Shown: piece by piece, positions 24,964-32,127 of the stretch | Layout of the letters: each line of letters opens with the position of its first letter | Position numbering within the stretch: position 1 is the stretch's first letter | Source of the DNA: Actinomadura parmotrematis | GTDB taxonomy: Bacteria; Actinomycetota; Actinomycetes; Streptosporangiales; Streptosporangiaceae | Direction of reading: 5' to 3' | DNA: 64,000 nt | Assembly: GCF_019458805.1 (NCBI RefSeq) | Contig: NZ_JAIBOA010000018.1 | Span: forward strand, 1 to 64,000 | The notes under the pieces: generated by a model | What the model was told of the DNA's origin: nothing | What the model saw: only the letters and a program-made list of their open reading frames with translations | Database searches by the model: none | Translations under genes and position numbers: made by a program

Positions 24964-25407
24964 GTGCAGGTGACGACCGGTGACGAGGACGGGGCGGCGG
25001 ACCGCCCCGCGGGCGTGGAGCTCGGCGGCGGGCAGGTGCGCGCGGGCGCCCGGCGGGACGCCGGGGCGGCCTGCGGGCCGGTCCTCGTCGTCACCGTGGC
25101 GGGCGAGCTGGACTACCGGGTCGCCGCGCCCCTGTACGACTGGGTGGCCGAGCGCGCCGCGGGCGGGCCCGGGGAGGCGCGCCGCGTCGTCCTGGACCTC
25201 GCGGACGTCGGCTTCTGCGACTCGGCCGGGCTGAACACCCTGATCCGCGTCTGGCGCCTCGTGCACGGCGGCGCGGGCCGCGACCTGGTGCTGGCCGCCG
25301 TCCCCCCGTCGCTGCGCGAGCTGCTGGCGAGCACGGGCCTGGACGCCCACATCGCCCGCGCCGACTCCGCCGCCGGCGCCCTCGCGCTGGCGCCGGGCGG
25401 CCGCTGA
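24964..25407 (+). CDS. STAS-domain anti-sigma factor antagonist
   Basis: The 147-residue protein has an acidic, Gly-rich N-terminal 35 residues followed by a STAS domain: VLVVTVAGELDYRVAAPL, then VVLDLADVGF and the phosphorylation loop CDSAGLNTLI. The Ser in DSAG is the residue that an anti-sigma kinase would phosphorylate and a SpoIIE-type phosphatase would clear. Several in-frame GTG codons occur; 24964 is chosen because GGGAG lies five bases ahead. It is convergent with a SpoIIE-type phosphatase gene ten bases away, which suggests a functional pair. Confidence 0.85.
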   Translation: MQVTTGDEDGAADRPAGVELGGGQVRAGARRDAGAACGPVLVVTVAGELDYRVAAPLYDWVAERAAGGPGEARRVVLDLADVGFCDSAGLNTLIRVWRLVHGGAGRDLVLAAVPPSLRELLASTGLDAHIARADSAAGALALAPGGR

Positions 25408-25421
25408 CCCGTCCCGGTCAG
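25404..25421. terminator. Short inverted repeat shared by two convergent genes
   Basis: CTGACC at 25404-25409 and GGTCAG at 25416-25421 are exact inverted copies, and each contains the stop codon of one of the two convergent genes. It may serve as a weak two-way terminator. Confidence 0.3.
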
Positions 25422-27328
25422 GCGCCGGGGACGCGGACGGCGAGCAGCACGACGTCGTCCTTGGCGTGCGGGCCCGCGACGGTGTCGGTGATGCTCTCCA
25501 GCAGGCCGTCCAGGGGGCGGCCGGGATCCTCGGCGAGCAGGTCCGCGAGCAGGCCGGCGGTGCGGTCGATGCAGGCGCCGATGCTCTCGCCGGGCCGCTC
25601 CACCAGCCCGTCGGTGTAGAGCAGGACGGTCGCGCCGGGAGTCAGGACGCGGCGGTGGTCGGTGCGGGGTCCGAAGGCCAGGCCCGGCCAGAACAGCCGG
25701 TCGTGGCCGGTGAGCTGCTCGGCGCCGCCGCGCGGCAGGGCCAGCAGCGCCGGGGGATGCCCGGCGTTCGTCCACGTCAGCTCCCAGGAACCGCTGCCGG
25801 CGGGAGTCAGGTGAGCGTGCACGAGGGTGCCGGTGGCGTCCAGCGGCAGTGACGCGCAGGCGTGTTCGAGGGCGTCCACGGCGCGGCTCGGGCCGGCGCC
25901 CGGGTGGTCGGCCTCGGCCTGGCGCAGCATCGCCCGCGCCTGCCCCATGATCGTGGCGGCGGCCATGTCGTGGCCGGTGATGTCGCCGACCGTCACCGCG
26001 AGGGGGCGCGGCGCGTCCCCGGCGTCCGCGCCCGCGCCGCCGGGCAGCGGGTAGGCGTCGTACCAGTCGCCGCCGACCATGTCCCGGTCGGCGGCCGGCC
26101 GGTACAGGGCGGCGATCTCCAGGCCGGAGGCGGGCGGCAGGTCGGTGAGCATCGCCTGCTGGAGGCGGCGGGCGGTGGAGACGCGCTCGTCCAGGAACAC
26201 CGCGCGCTCCAGGGCCTGCGCGGCGTACCCGGCGATCGTGGTGAGGACCGCCCGCTCCTGCACGTCGATGGTGTAGGGCCGGTCCCAGCCGAGCTCCAGC
26301 GCGCCGAGGACGCCCTGCGCGCCGCGCAGCGGCATGCAGACGGCGGTCCGCAGCCCGAGCGCGTCGAAGGAGCGCAGCGCGTCCGGGCCGTAGCCGGCCG
26401 CCAGCTCGGCGCGGTCGGCGATGATCACCGGGCGGCCCTCGGCGACGGCGGTCGCGCTCGGCCGGCGCGCGGTGCGCGGGTAGGCCGCGGGCGCGTCCTC
26501 CAGGACGTTCGGCAGGTCCGGGTCGGGGATGCGGCGGAGGCTCGCGCCCTCGGCGACGACCAGCCCGACGTAGGACGGCTTCAGGTCGCCGCTCACCAGG
26601 TCGCGCAGGGTGCGGCGGACGTCGGCGAGCCCCGAGGTGTCGCCGAGGTCCTCGGCCGCGCGGAGCAGCAGCTCGGCGCGGCGCAGCGCCTCCTGCGACA
26701 GGGCGTTGACGTGCAGGGCCTCCTCGCCGGCCCGCTCGGCCACGCGCTGCGCCCGCTCGGCGCCGAGCCGGCCGAGCTCGGCGGCCTCGCGCGCCTCGAT
26801 CGACCGGCGGGTGACGCGGCGGAGCCGCAGCTCCACGCCGCACGCCGCGGCCAGGTCGGCGAGATCGGCGAGCTCGGCGTCCGTCCACGCCCGCGGCCGG
26901 GTGTCGACGGCCGCCAGCACGCCGAGGACGCGGCCCTGCTCGTCGGCGAGCGGCAGGCCCGCGTAGGCGACGAGGCCGAGATCGTCGATCGCCGGGCTGC
27001 CGCCCGTCCGCTCGTCGGCGCGGGCGTCGGGCAGCACCAGCGGCTCGCCGGCCTCCACGACGAGGTGGCAGAGCGCGTGCGGCACCGGGATCGCGCGCCG
27101 CGTCGCCCACGGCTCGGGCAGCCCGAACTGGCCGGGCAGCACCTGCCGGCCCGCCTCGACCAGCGAGACCAGCGCCATCGGGACGTCCAGCATCCGCACC
27201 ACCAGGCGCGCGAACCGCTCCATGCCCGGCTCGCGCTCGGCGGACAGCCCGACCTCGGCGACCGCCGCCAGCCGCCCGCGGTCCGTCAGGCGCGCCGTCC
27301 GCCCGCCGGATCCCTCCGCCACGCTCAC
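25418..27328 (-). CDS. GAF-GAF SpoIIE-type serine phosphatase
   Basis: The 636-residue protein has a GAF domain at about 20-170 (MLDVPMALVSLVEAGRQ, then YAGLPLADEQGRVLGVLAAV), a helical linker, a second GAF near 210-380 (TAVCMPLRGAQGVLGALELG) and a PP2C/SpoIIE phosphatase domain from about 400 (LYRPAADRDMVGGDWYDAY, VTVGDITGHDMAAA, LLYTDGLVERP, AKDDVVLLAV). The metal-binding Asp residues are present. No HATPase or response-receiver domain is fused. GTG at 27328 follows GGAGGG. Divergent from a stand-alone response regulator and convergent with a STAS protein, a typical partner-switching neighbourhood. Confidence 0.9.
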   Translation of the reverse strand: MSVAEGSGGRTARLTDRGRLAAVAEVGLSAEREPGMERFARLVVRMLDVPMALVSLVEAGRQVLPGQFGLPEPWATRRAIPVPHALCHLVVEAGEPLVLPDARADERTGGSPAIDDLGLVAYAGLPLADEQGRVLGVLAAVDTRPRAWTDAELADLADLAAACGVELRLRRVTRRSIEAREAAELGRLGAERAQRVAERAGEEALHVNALSQEALRRAELLLRAAEDLGDTSGLADVRRTLRDLVSGDLKPSYVGLVVAEGASLRRIPDPDLPNVLEDAPAAYPRTARRPSATAVAEGRPVIIADRAELAAGYGPDALRSFDALGLRTAVCMPLRGAQGVLGALELGWDRPYTIDVQERAVLTTIAGYAAQALERAVFLDERVSTARRLQQAMLTDLPPASGLEIAALYRPAADRDMVGGDWYDAYPLPGGAGADAGDAPRPLAVTVGDITGHDMAAATIMGQARAMLRQAEADHPGAGPSRAVDALEHACASLPLDATGTLVHAHLTPAGSGSWELTWTNAGHPPALLALPRGGAEQLTGHDRLFWPGLAFGPRTDHRRVLTPGATVLLYTDGLVERPGESIGACIDRTAGLLADLLAEDPGRPLDGLLESITDTVAGPHAKDDVVLLAVRVPGA

Positions 27329-27493
27329 CCCGCCCTCCCCACCCGGACGCCCCCGGACGACCCGAGGACGGCAGAACACCGGGAACAATGTCATTCTGCC
27401 AAGGAGAGCGGCGCGGGACCCCGCGGCGCCCCGAACGTGATATTTGTCGTCCGGCAACAGATGCCGGCGGAGCCGTCCGAACGAGAGGCGACC

Positions 27494-27952
27494 ATGAACG
27501 CAGCGCACCACGGGGCCGGCGACCGGCCGATGGTCGTCCTCGTTGTCGAGGACGACCCGGGCGACCAGCTCCTCATCGAGGACGCCTTCGAGCAGATCGG
27601 CGGCCCCGAGCGCGAGCTCGCGATGGTCGACGACGGCGCGCAGGCGCTCGACTTCCTGCACCGCCGCGCCGAGCACGCCGACGCGCCCCGCCCCGACCTC
27701 GTCGTCCTGGACCTCAACCTGCCCAAGTACGACGGGCGGGCGGTGCTGCGCGAGATCAAGGGCGACGCGGCGCTGCGCACCATCCCGGTGGTGATCTTCT
27801 CGACGTCCGCGGCCGCCGAGGACATCGCCGGCACCTACGAGCTGCACGCCAACGCCTATGTCACCAAGCCGACCGACTTCGACCACTTCACCAGCGTCGT
27901 CGGCCACATCAACGACTTCTTCACCCGCCTCAGCCGCACCCCCGGCGCCTGA
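27494..27952 (+). CDS. Stand-alone response regulator (Rcp1-like)
   Basis: The 152-residue protein is a single receiver domain: acidic pocket VVEDDPGDQLL near residue 18, phospho-acceptor Asp in VVLDLNLPKYDG near 76, Thr/Ser in FSTSAAAED near 108 and the conserved Lys in YVTKPTD near 131. The EDDPGDQ start and LNLPKYDG form are those of Rcp1-type regulators that pair with hybrid or phytochrome kinases. No kinase is nearby. ATG with GAGAGG ahead. It is divergent from the GAF-SpoIIE phosphatase and may modulate it. Confidence 0.9.
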   Translation: MNAAHHGAGDRPMVVLVVEDDPGDQLLIEDAFEQIGGPERELAMVDDGAQALDFLHRRAEHADAPRPDLVVLDLNLPKYDGRAVLREIKGDAALRTIPVVIFSTSAAAEDIAGTYELHANAYVTKPTDFDHFTSVVGHINDFFTRLSRTPGA

Positions 27953-28169
27953 GCCGCCGTCGGGCGGCGCGGCGGCGGCCCGCGGTCGAGTGCATCGGGT
28001 AGGACGCGGCGGCGAAGCGCGGGTCGCCGAGGGCGCGGGCGAGGCGAGCCCGGTCCGCGGCGGTGAAGCCGCGCGTCCTCGCCGTCGCCGGCCAGCACCA
28101 GCCGCGCGCGGACCACGTCGAACGGCCCCTCGGGCAGAGCCTCGCGCGCGCCGCCCGGGACGTCCGCGG
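27930..28169 (-). pseudogene. Remnant of a SAM-dependent methyltransferase
   Basis: Immediately after the stop of the upstream small gene, one frame reads DVPGGAREALPEGPFDVVRARLVLAGDG, which looks like the strand around motif II of a class I methyltransferase. Near 28070 it loses sense, and the next frame continues GFTAADRARLARALGDPRFA, then SYPMHST, resembling a methyltransferase C-terminus. There is no start codon, no SAM-binding glycine loop and the middle is missing. This is read as an internally deleted, frameshifted gene that overlaps the 3' end of the response regulator by 23 bases. Assignment is by eye only. Confidence 0.4.
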
Positions 28170-28445
28170 CTAGGGGGTCTGCCAGCCCTTGGTGATCCTT
28201 TCCAGGGCGGCGTTGCCGGCGTGGTCGTCGCGCGCGTCGAGGGCCTCGCGGATCGTCTGCCCCGTCTCCGCGTTGCGCGAGGACCAGCGGGTGACGTCCA
28301 GGCTCGGCGGGGTCGTGCGCTTGAACAGCTCCTCGAAGGCGGTGAGCACCTGCGGCACGGTGCGGACGCGGAACGTCTCGGTGTAGCCGGTGTTGAAGGT
28401 GAAGCTGATCTCCCACGGGCCTTCCCTCCGGTCCGGGCCACTCAT
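28170..28445 (-). CDS. Small hypothetical protein
   Basis: The 91-residue protein starts MSGPDRREGPWEISFTFNTG and reads as an alpha/beta fold with a conserved-looking TETFRVRTVPQVLTAFEEL stretch. No motif, signal sequence or membrane helix is seen. GTG at 28448 is an alternative start. It lies just upstream of the methyltransferase remnant and is divergent from the sigma factor gene. Family not recognised. Confidence 0.55.
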   Translation of the reverse strand: MSGPDRREGPWEISFTFNTGYTETFRVRTVPQVLTAFEELFKRTTPPSLDVTRWSSRNAETGQTIREALDARDDHAGNAALERITKGWQTP

Positions 28446-28570
28446 CACGACCGCCCTTCGGGAGTTCGGCTGGATCAGGGGCGACGCGGCGCCCCAGCGT
28501 CACGATAGCCGCCGGGCCGGGCCCCGGCCGACCTCGGTGCAACCGGGGGCGGGGGATCGGGATAGAGGGG

Positions 28571-29206
28571 GTGACGACCACCGAGGGACGGAGGACCCCC
28601 CATGAACGGACCGGGAGACCTGTGGCCGCGGCGCAGCGGGTGAGGGCGGCGCGGGACGCGGTCGACGACGCGGGGATCGTGGCGGCGTCGTTGCGGGAGC
28701 CCGAGGCGTTCGGCGAGCTGTTCCGCCGGCACGCGCCGCGCCTGCACGCCTACGCCAAGCGGCGGCTCGGCGTCCCGCTGGCCGAGGACGTCGTCGCGGA
28801 GGCGTTCGCCACCGCGTTCCGGCAGCGGGAGCGCTACGACGGGCGCGCCGACTTCGGCGCCTGGCTGTGGGGCATCGCCGGGAACGTCATCGCCCGGCAC
28901 CACCGGCAGGAGACCCGCATGTACCGGGCGTTCGCCCGGACCGGCGTCGACCCGGCCGAGGACGGCATCGCCGAGGCCGCCGCCGACCGCGCGAGCGCGG
29001 CCGCGCTCGGGCCGCGGCTCGCCAAGGGGCTCGCCTCGCTGAGCGCGCAGGACCGCGACGTCCTGCTGCTCCTCGCCTGGGGCGGCCTGTCGTACGCGGA
29101 GATCGCCGCGACGACCGGGCTGCCCCTCGGCACCGTCAAAGCCAAGATCCACCGGGCCCGGACCAAGCTCCGCAAGGCCCTCCCCGAAGGAGACCTCGAT
29201 GGATGA
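28571..29206 (+). CDS. ECF-type RNA polymerase sigma factor
   Basis: The 211-residue protein has region 2 (FGELFRRHAPRLHAYAKRRL, then FRQRERYDGRADFGAWLWGI) and region 4 (LSAQDRDVLLLLAWGGLSYA, EIAATTGLPLGTVKAKIHRA) of extracytoplasmic-function sigma factors. The Trp-rich FGAWLWGIAGNVIARHHR helix binds the -10. GTG at 28571 is used here; an in-frame GTG at 28622 with GGGAG ahead is also plausible and would still include all of region 2. It overlaps the CU044_5270-family gene by eight bases, so the two are coupled. Confidence 0.9.
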   Translation: MTTTEGRRTPHERTGRPVAAAQRVRAARDAVDDAGIVAASLREPEAFGELFRRHAPRLHAYAKRRLGVPLAEDVVAEAFATAFRQRERYDGRADFGAWLWGIAGNVIARHHRQETRMYRAFARTGVDPAEDGIAEAAADRASAAALGPRLAKGLASLSAQDRDVLLLLAWGGLSYAEIAATTGLPLGTVKAKIHRARTKLRKALPEGDLDG

Positions 29207-30437
29207 CCTGGACGCCCTGCGCGGCCTGCGCACCGCGCTCGCCGAGGAGGAGAGCCCCGACCGGCTCGCCGAGCGCGTCGAGTGGCGGCGGGCCGTCCCG
29301 GCGCGGAGGCGCCGCGCCGGAATGCGGCTCCCGCTGCTGAGCGCGGCCGCGGCCGGGGTCGTGGCGGCCGGCGCGGTCGCCGTCCTGGCGCTGCCGCACG
29401 GCGGCGCGCGGGCGCCGTCGGGCGGGACGGCCGCGCCGCCGGTCACCGGCCGCGCCGCGCTGCTGGTGGCGGCGACGAGCGCGGCGAAGGCGCCCGGCGG
29501 CGCCTACTGGCACTACCGGCGGACCTGGGGCGACGTCTTCGGCGTGGGGAAGACGCGGGCCGCCTTCTACAAGGTCGACTCGCGGCAGGTCTTCGAGGCG
29601 TGGCTCGACCGGAACGGGAACCAGGGGGCCCGGCAGGCCGGGCCGGTGGGCCGCCCCTTGACGGCCGCCGACGCCGCCAGGTGGCGGGCCGACGGCGCCA
29701 AGCACATGGTGCCCGTCTACGAGGAGGGCCTGAACGCGTTCGTGGAGATGGGCGACCTCCCCGCGCTCCGGCCCTGGCCGCCGCTCGGCAAGGCCGACAC
29801 CTTCAACGGCCTCACCGCCGCCCAGATCGCGGCGCTGCCGACCGAGCCCGGCGCGCTCCGGGACCGGCTGCTCCACCTCAGGGGCAGCTGGCGCGCCGTC
29901 GAGAAGAAGGCCGCCGCGTACCCGATCGGCGAGCTGCGGGGCACCGACCGCGTCCGGGCGCTCACCCAGGTCGCGGGCGACCTGCTGAGCACCTGGCCCG
30001 CCCCGCCGGGGGTGCGGGCGGCGGCGTTCCGGATGCTCGCGGCGCTGCCCGGCGTCGAGGCGGGCGGGACGGGGACCGACCCGCTCGGCCGCAGCGGGAC
30101 GGTGGTGTCGCTGCCGGTGGCGTCGACGGTGGAGCTCGGCCTGCACTCGGCGCCGGTGCAGCTCGGCTCCTACCGCCGCGAGTGGGTCATCGACCCGGCG
30201 AAGGGCGCCCTGCTCGCCATCCAGGACCGCATGGTGGCGCCCCCGCGCGGCAGCCGGAAGATGCCCCCGGGAGACGACGGCAAGCCGCGGTCGCTGCGCG
30301 CGAAGGACATGCCGGAGCGCTTCTTCGCGCCCGGCGACCTGACCGGTTACCAGGTGTTCGAGGACACCGGCTGGACCGACGGCCCGCCCCCCGTCAAGGT
30401 CGGCGGCGGCAAGCGCGTGGTGAGCCCCCGGCGCTGA
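29199..30437 (+). CDS. CU044_5270 family membrane protein (sigma partner)
   Basis: The 412-residue protein has a short cytoplasmic N-terminus with MDDLDALRGLRTALAEEE and an RRR cluster, one transmembrane helix at about 45-65 (AAAAGVVAAGAVAVLALP) and a large outer domain (YWHYRRTWGDVFG, REWVIDPAKGALLAIQDR). This layout is that of CU044_5270 proteins, which in actinobacteria follow ECF-like sigma genes. The coupling suggests an anti-sigma or envelope-sensing role, but this has not been shown for the family as far as I know. ATG start inside the end of the sigma gene. Confidence 0.8.
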   Translation: MDDLDALRGLRTALAEEESPDRLAERVEWRRAVPARRRRAGMRLPLLSAAAAGVVAAGAVAVLALPHGGARAPSGGTAAPPVTGRAALLVAATSAAKAPGGAYWHYRRTWGDVFGVGKTRAAFYKVDSRQVFEAWLDRNGNQGARQAGPVGRPLTAADAARWRADGAKHMVPVYEEGLNAFVEMGDLPALRPWPPLGKADTFNGLTAAQIAALPTEPGALRDRLLHLRGSWRAVEKKAAAYPIGELRGTDRVRALTQVAGDLLSTWPAPPGVRAAAFRMLAALPGVEAGGTGTDPLGRSGTVVSLPVASTVELGLHSAPVQLGSYRREWVIDPAKGALLAIQDRMVAPPRGSRKMPPGDDGKPRSLRAKDMPERFFAPGDLTGYQVFEDTGWTDGPPPVKVGGGKRVVSPRR

Positions 30438-30540
30438 CGGAGGGCCGTCGGGCCGTGCGGCGAGGAGCCGGGCGGCGACGTCGTCCAGGGCGGGGCCGTG
30501 ATCGGCCGTGCCCCGTTCTGGCCGACGTCCCGGCGGCGGA

Positions 30541-31272
30541 TCAGCGTCCGTAGACGCTGACGTGGCGCCAGGACGCCGCGGTGAACGGCTCGCGGTCCCA
30601 GCCGCCCCAGCGGTCCAGCAGCCGCAGCCCCGCGATGCGGGCCATCAGGTCGAACTCCGGCGGGTGGGCCAGCCGCAGCCGGATCGGGCTGAAGGCGATG
30701 CCGCCGGCGGCGATGGTGACGTGGTTCTCGTCCATGATCTGGGTGACCGGGTCGTAGCGGGCGACGTCCAGCGTGACCCGGTCGAGGCCGATCTTCTCGG
30801 GGTCCACGAACCGGTGGCCGGGCCGGGCGGGCGCGGTCGGGACGCGGCACTCCAGCACGAACACGCCGCCGTCGTCCAGGTGGCGGGCGGCGTTCTGGAA
30901 ACAGCGGACCTGCTCGTCCTGGGTCAGCAGGTTCCCGATCGTGTTGTAGACCAGGTAGACGAGCCCGTAGCGGCGGTCCATCGAGACGCGCGCCATGTCG
31001 CCCATCGCCACGGCGATGTCGCCGCCGCCGGGCTTCTCGCGCATCCGGTCGACCATGTTGGGCGACAGCTCGATCCCGTCGACGCGGAGGCCGGTGTCGC
31101 GGAGCGGCAGCGCGATCCGGCCGGTGCCGATCGCGAGCTCCAGCGCGTCGCGGCCGCCGGCGAGGTCCGCGAGGAACGCGACGGTCGGCGCCTCGTCGCC
31201 GCGCGCGTCCACCTCGTCGTAGCGGAGCGACGCCTCGTAGCCGAAGCTCGTCGCGGGGTCGAACCCTTCCAC
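30541..31272 (-). CDS. Class I SAM-dependent methyltransferase
   Basis: The 243-residue protein has motif I ALELAIGTGRIALPL near residues 43-57, an acidic motif II in VDGIELSPNMVDRM, and YGLVYLVYNTIGNLL before a GGVFVLECRVP strand. It is a compact Rossmann-type methyltransferase, similar to others acting on small molecules. GTG at 31272 lies after GAGAGGG. It is divergent from the MarC gene. Substrate unknown. Confidence 0.85.
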   Translation of the reverse strand: MEGFDPATSFGYEASLRYDEVDARGDEAPTVAFLADLAGGRDALELAIGTGRIALPLRDTGLRVDGIELSPNMVDRMREKPGGGDIAVAMGDMARVSMDRRYGLVYLVYNTIGNLLTQDEQVRCFQNAARHLDDGGVFVLECRVPTAPARPGHRFVDPEKIGLDRVTLDVARYDPVTQIMDENHVTIAAGGIAFSPIRLRLAHPPEFDLMARIAGLRLLDRWGGWDREPFTAASWRHVSVYGR

Positions 31273-31475
31273 AGCGCCCTCTCTCCTGCCGTCCGGTGGC
31301 CATGGGAACACGGCGGCCGGGGGCCTGGCGAAGGGTTTTCCGCCCGGCCCGGCCGGACGTTCTGTGGCGAAAGATGGGTGTTCCACTGCCTTAACCAGAC
31401 GCCGCCGCGCGAATACTCGGAAGGACCGGCGGCGCCGTCCCCCCACGCCGCTCCGCGGACGGAGGGGGACACCGC

Positions 31476-32120
31476 ATGACGAGCCATCCGGCCTGGGTGC
31501 TGTTCTTCGCACTGTTCGGCCTCTACAGCCCGATCGCCGCCCTCGGCTCCTACCTGCCGCTCGTCCGGCCCTACAGCAGCGCGCAGATCCTGCGGCTCGC
31601 GCTCGGGCTCGGCGTCAACGTCGCGGTGTTCGTGCTGGCGGCCCTGTGGGTCGGGGAGCCGCTGCTGCAACTCCTCGGCATCAGCACCGCCGCCCTCACC
31701 GCGACCGGAGGCATCGCCCTGGCCTTCGCCGCGATCCCGCTCCTGCTCGGCAAGGGCGGCGCCGAGGAGACCGACGAACCGGGACAGGACGCGCCGCCGG
31801 AGGCCGCCGACCCGAAGGCGATCCTGTTCACCCCGCTCACCTTCCCGCTGACGGTCGGCGGCACCACCTTCGCCTTCGGCGTCGCCGCGTCCGCCGACGC
31901 GACCGGCCTCGCCGAGAAGGGCTGGCTGTCGCTCGCGGCGGTCTGCTTCGCGGCGGTGACGGCCGCGACGCTCTACGCCTCCGGGCACGTCCAGCGGCGC
32001 ATCTCGCTGAAGGGCGCGCAGATCCTCGACCGCATCGCCGGGATCCTGCTCACCGCCATCGCCACCATCCTGCTGGCCAACGGCTTCACCGACCTGGTCA
32101 CCGCGCGCCTCGGCGGGTGA
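31476..32120 (+). CDS. MarC-family integral membrane protein
   Basis: The 214-residue protein has six hydrophobic segments with the family hallmarks FFALFGLYSPIAALGSYLPL at the start, ALTATGGIALAFAAIPLLLG in the middle and an end ILDRIAGILLTAIATILLANG. MarC/UPF0056 proteins are inner-membrane proteins once tied to multiple antibiotic resistance; their transport role is not established. ATG with GGAGGGGG about ten bases upstream. Convergent with the SARP gene. Confidence 0.85.
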   Translation: MTSHPAWVLFFALFGLYSPIAALGSYLPLVRPYSSAQILRLALGLGVNVAVFVLAALWVGEPLLQLLGISTAALTATGGIALAFAAIPLLLGKGGAEETDEPGQDAPPEAADPKAILFTPLTFPLTVGGTTFAFGVAASADATGLAEKGWLSLAAVCFAAVTAATLYASGHVQRRISLKGAQILDRIAGILLTAIATILLANGFTDLVTARLGG

Positions 32121-32127
32121 CCGGGAG

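Noticed and set aside
24425..30437. A defence island around the STAS, SpoIIE and methyltransferase remnant genes
   Set aside because: No nuclease, restriction subunit, reverse transcriptase or NTPase typical of defence systems is present; the genes fit signalling.
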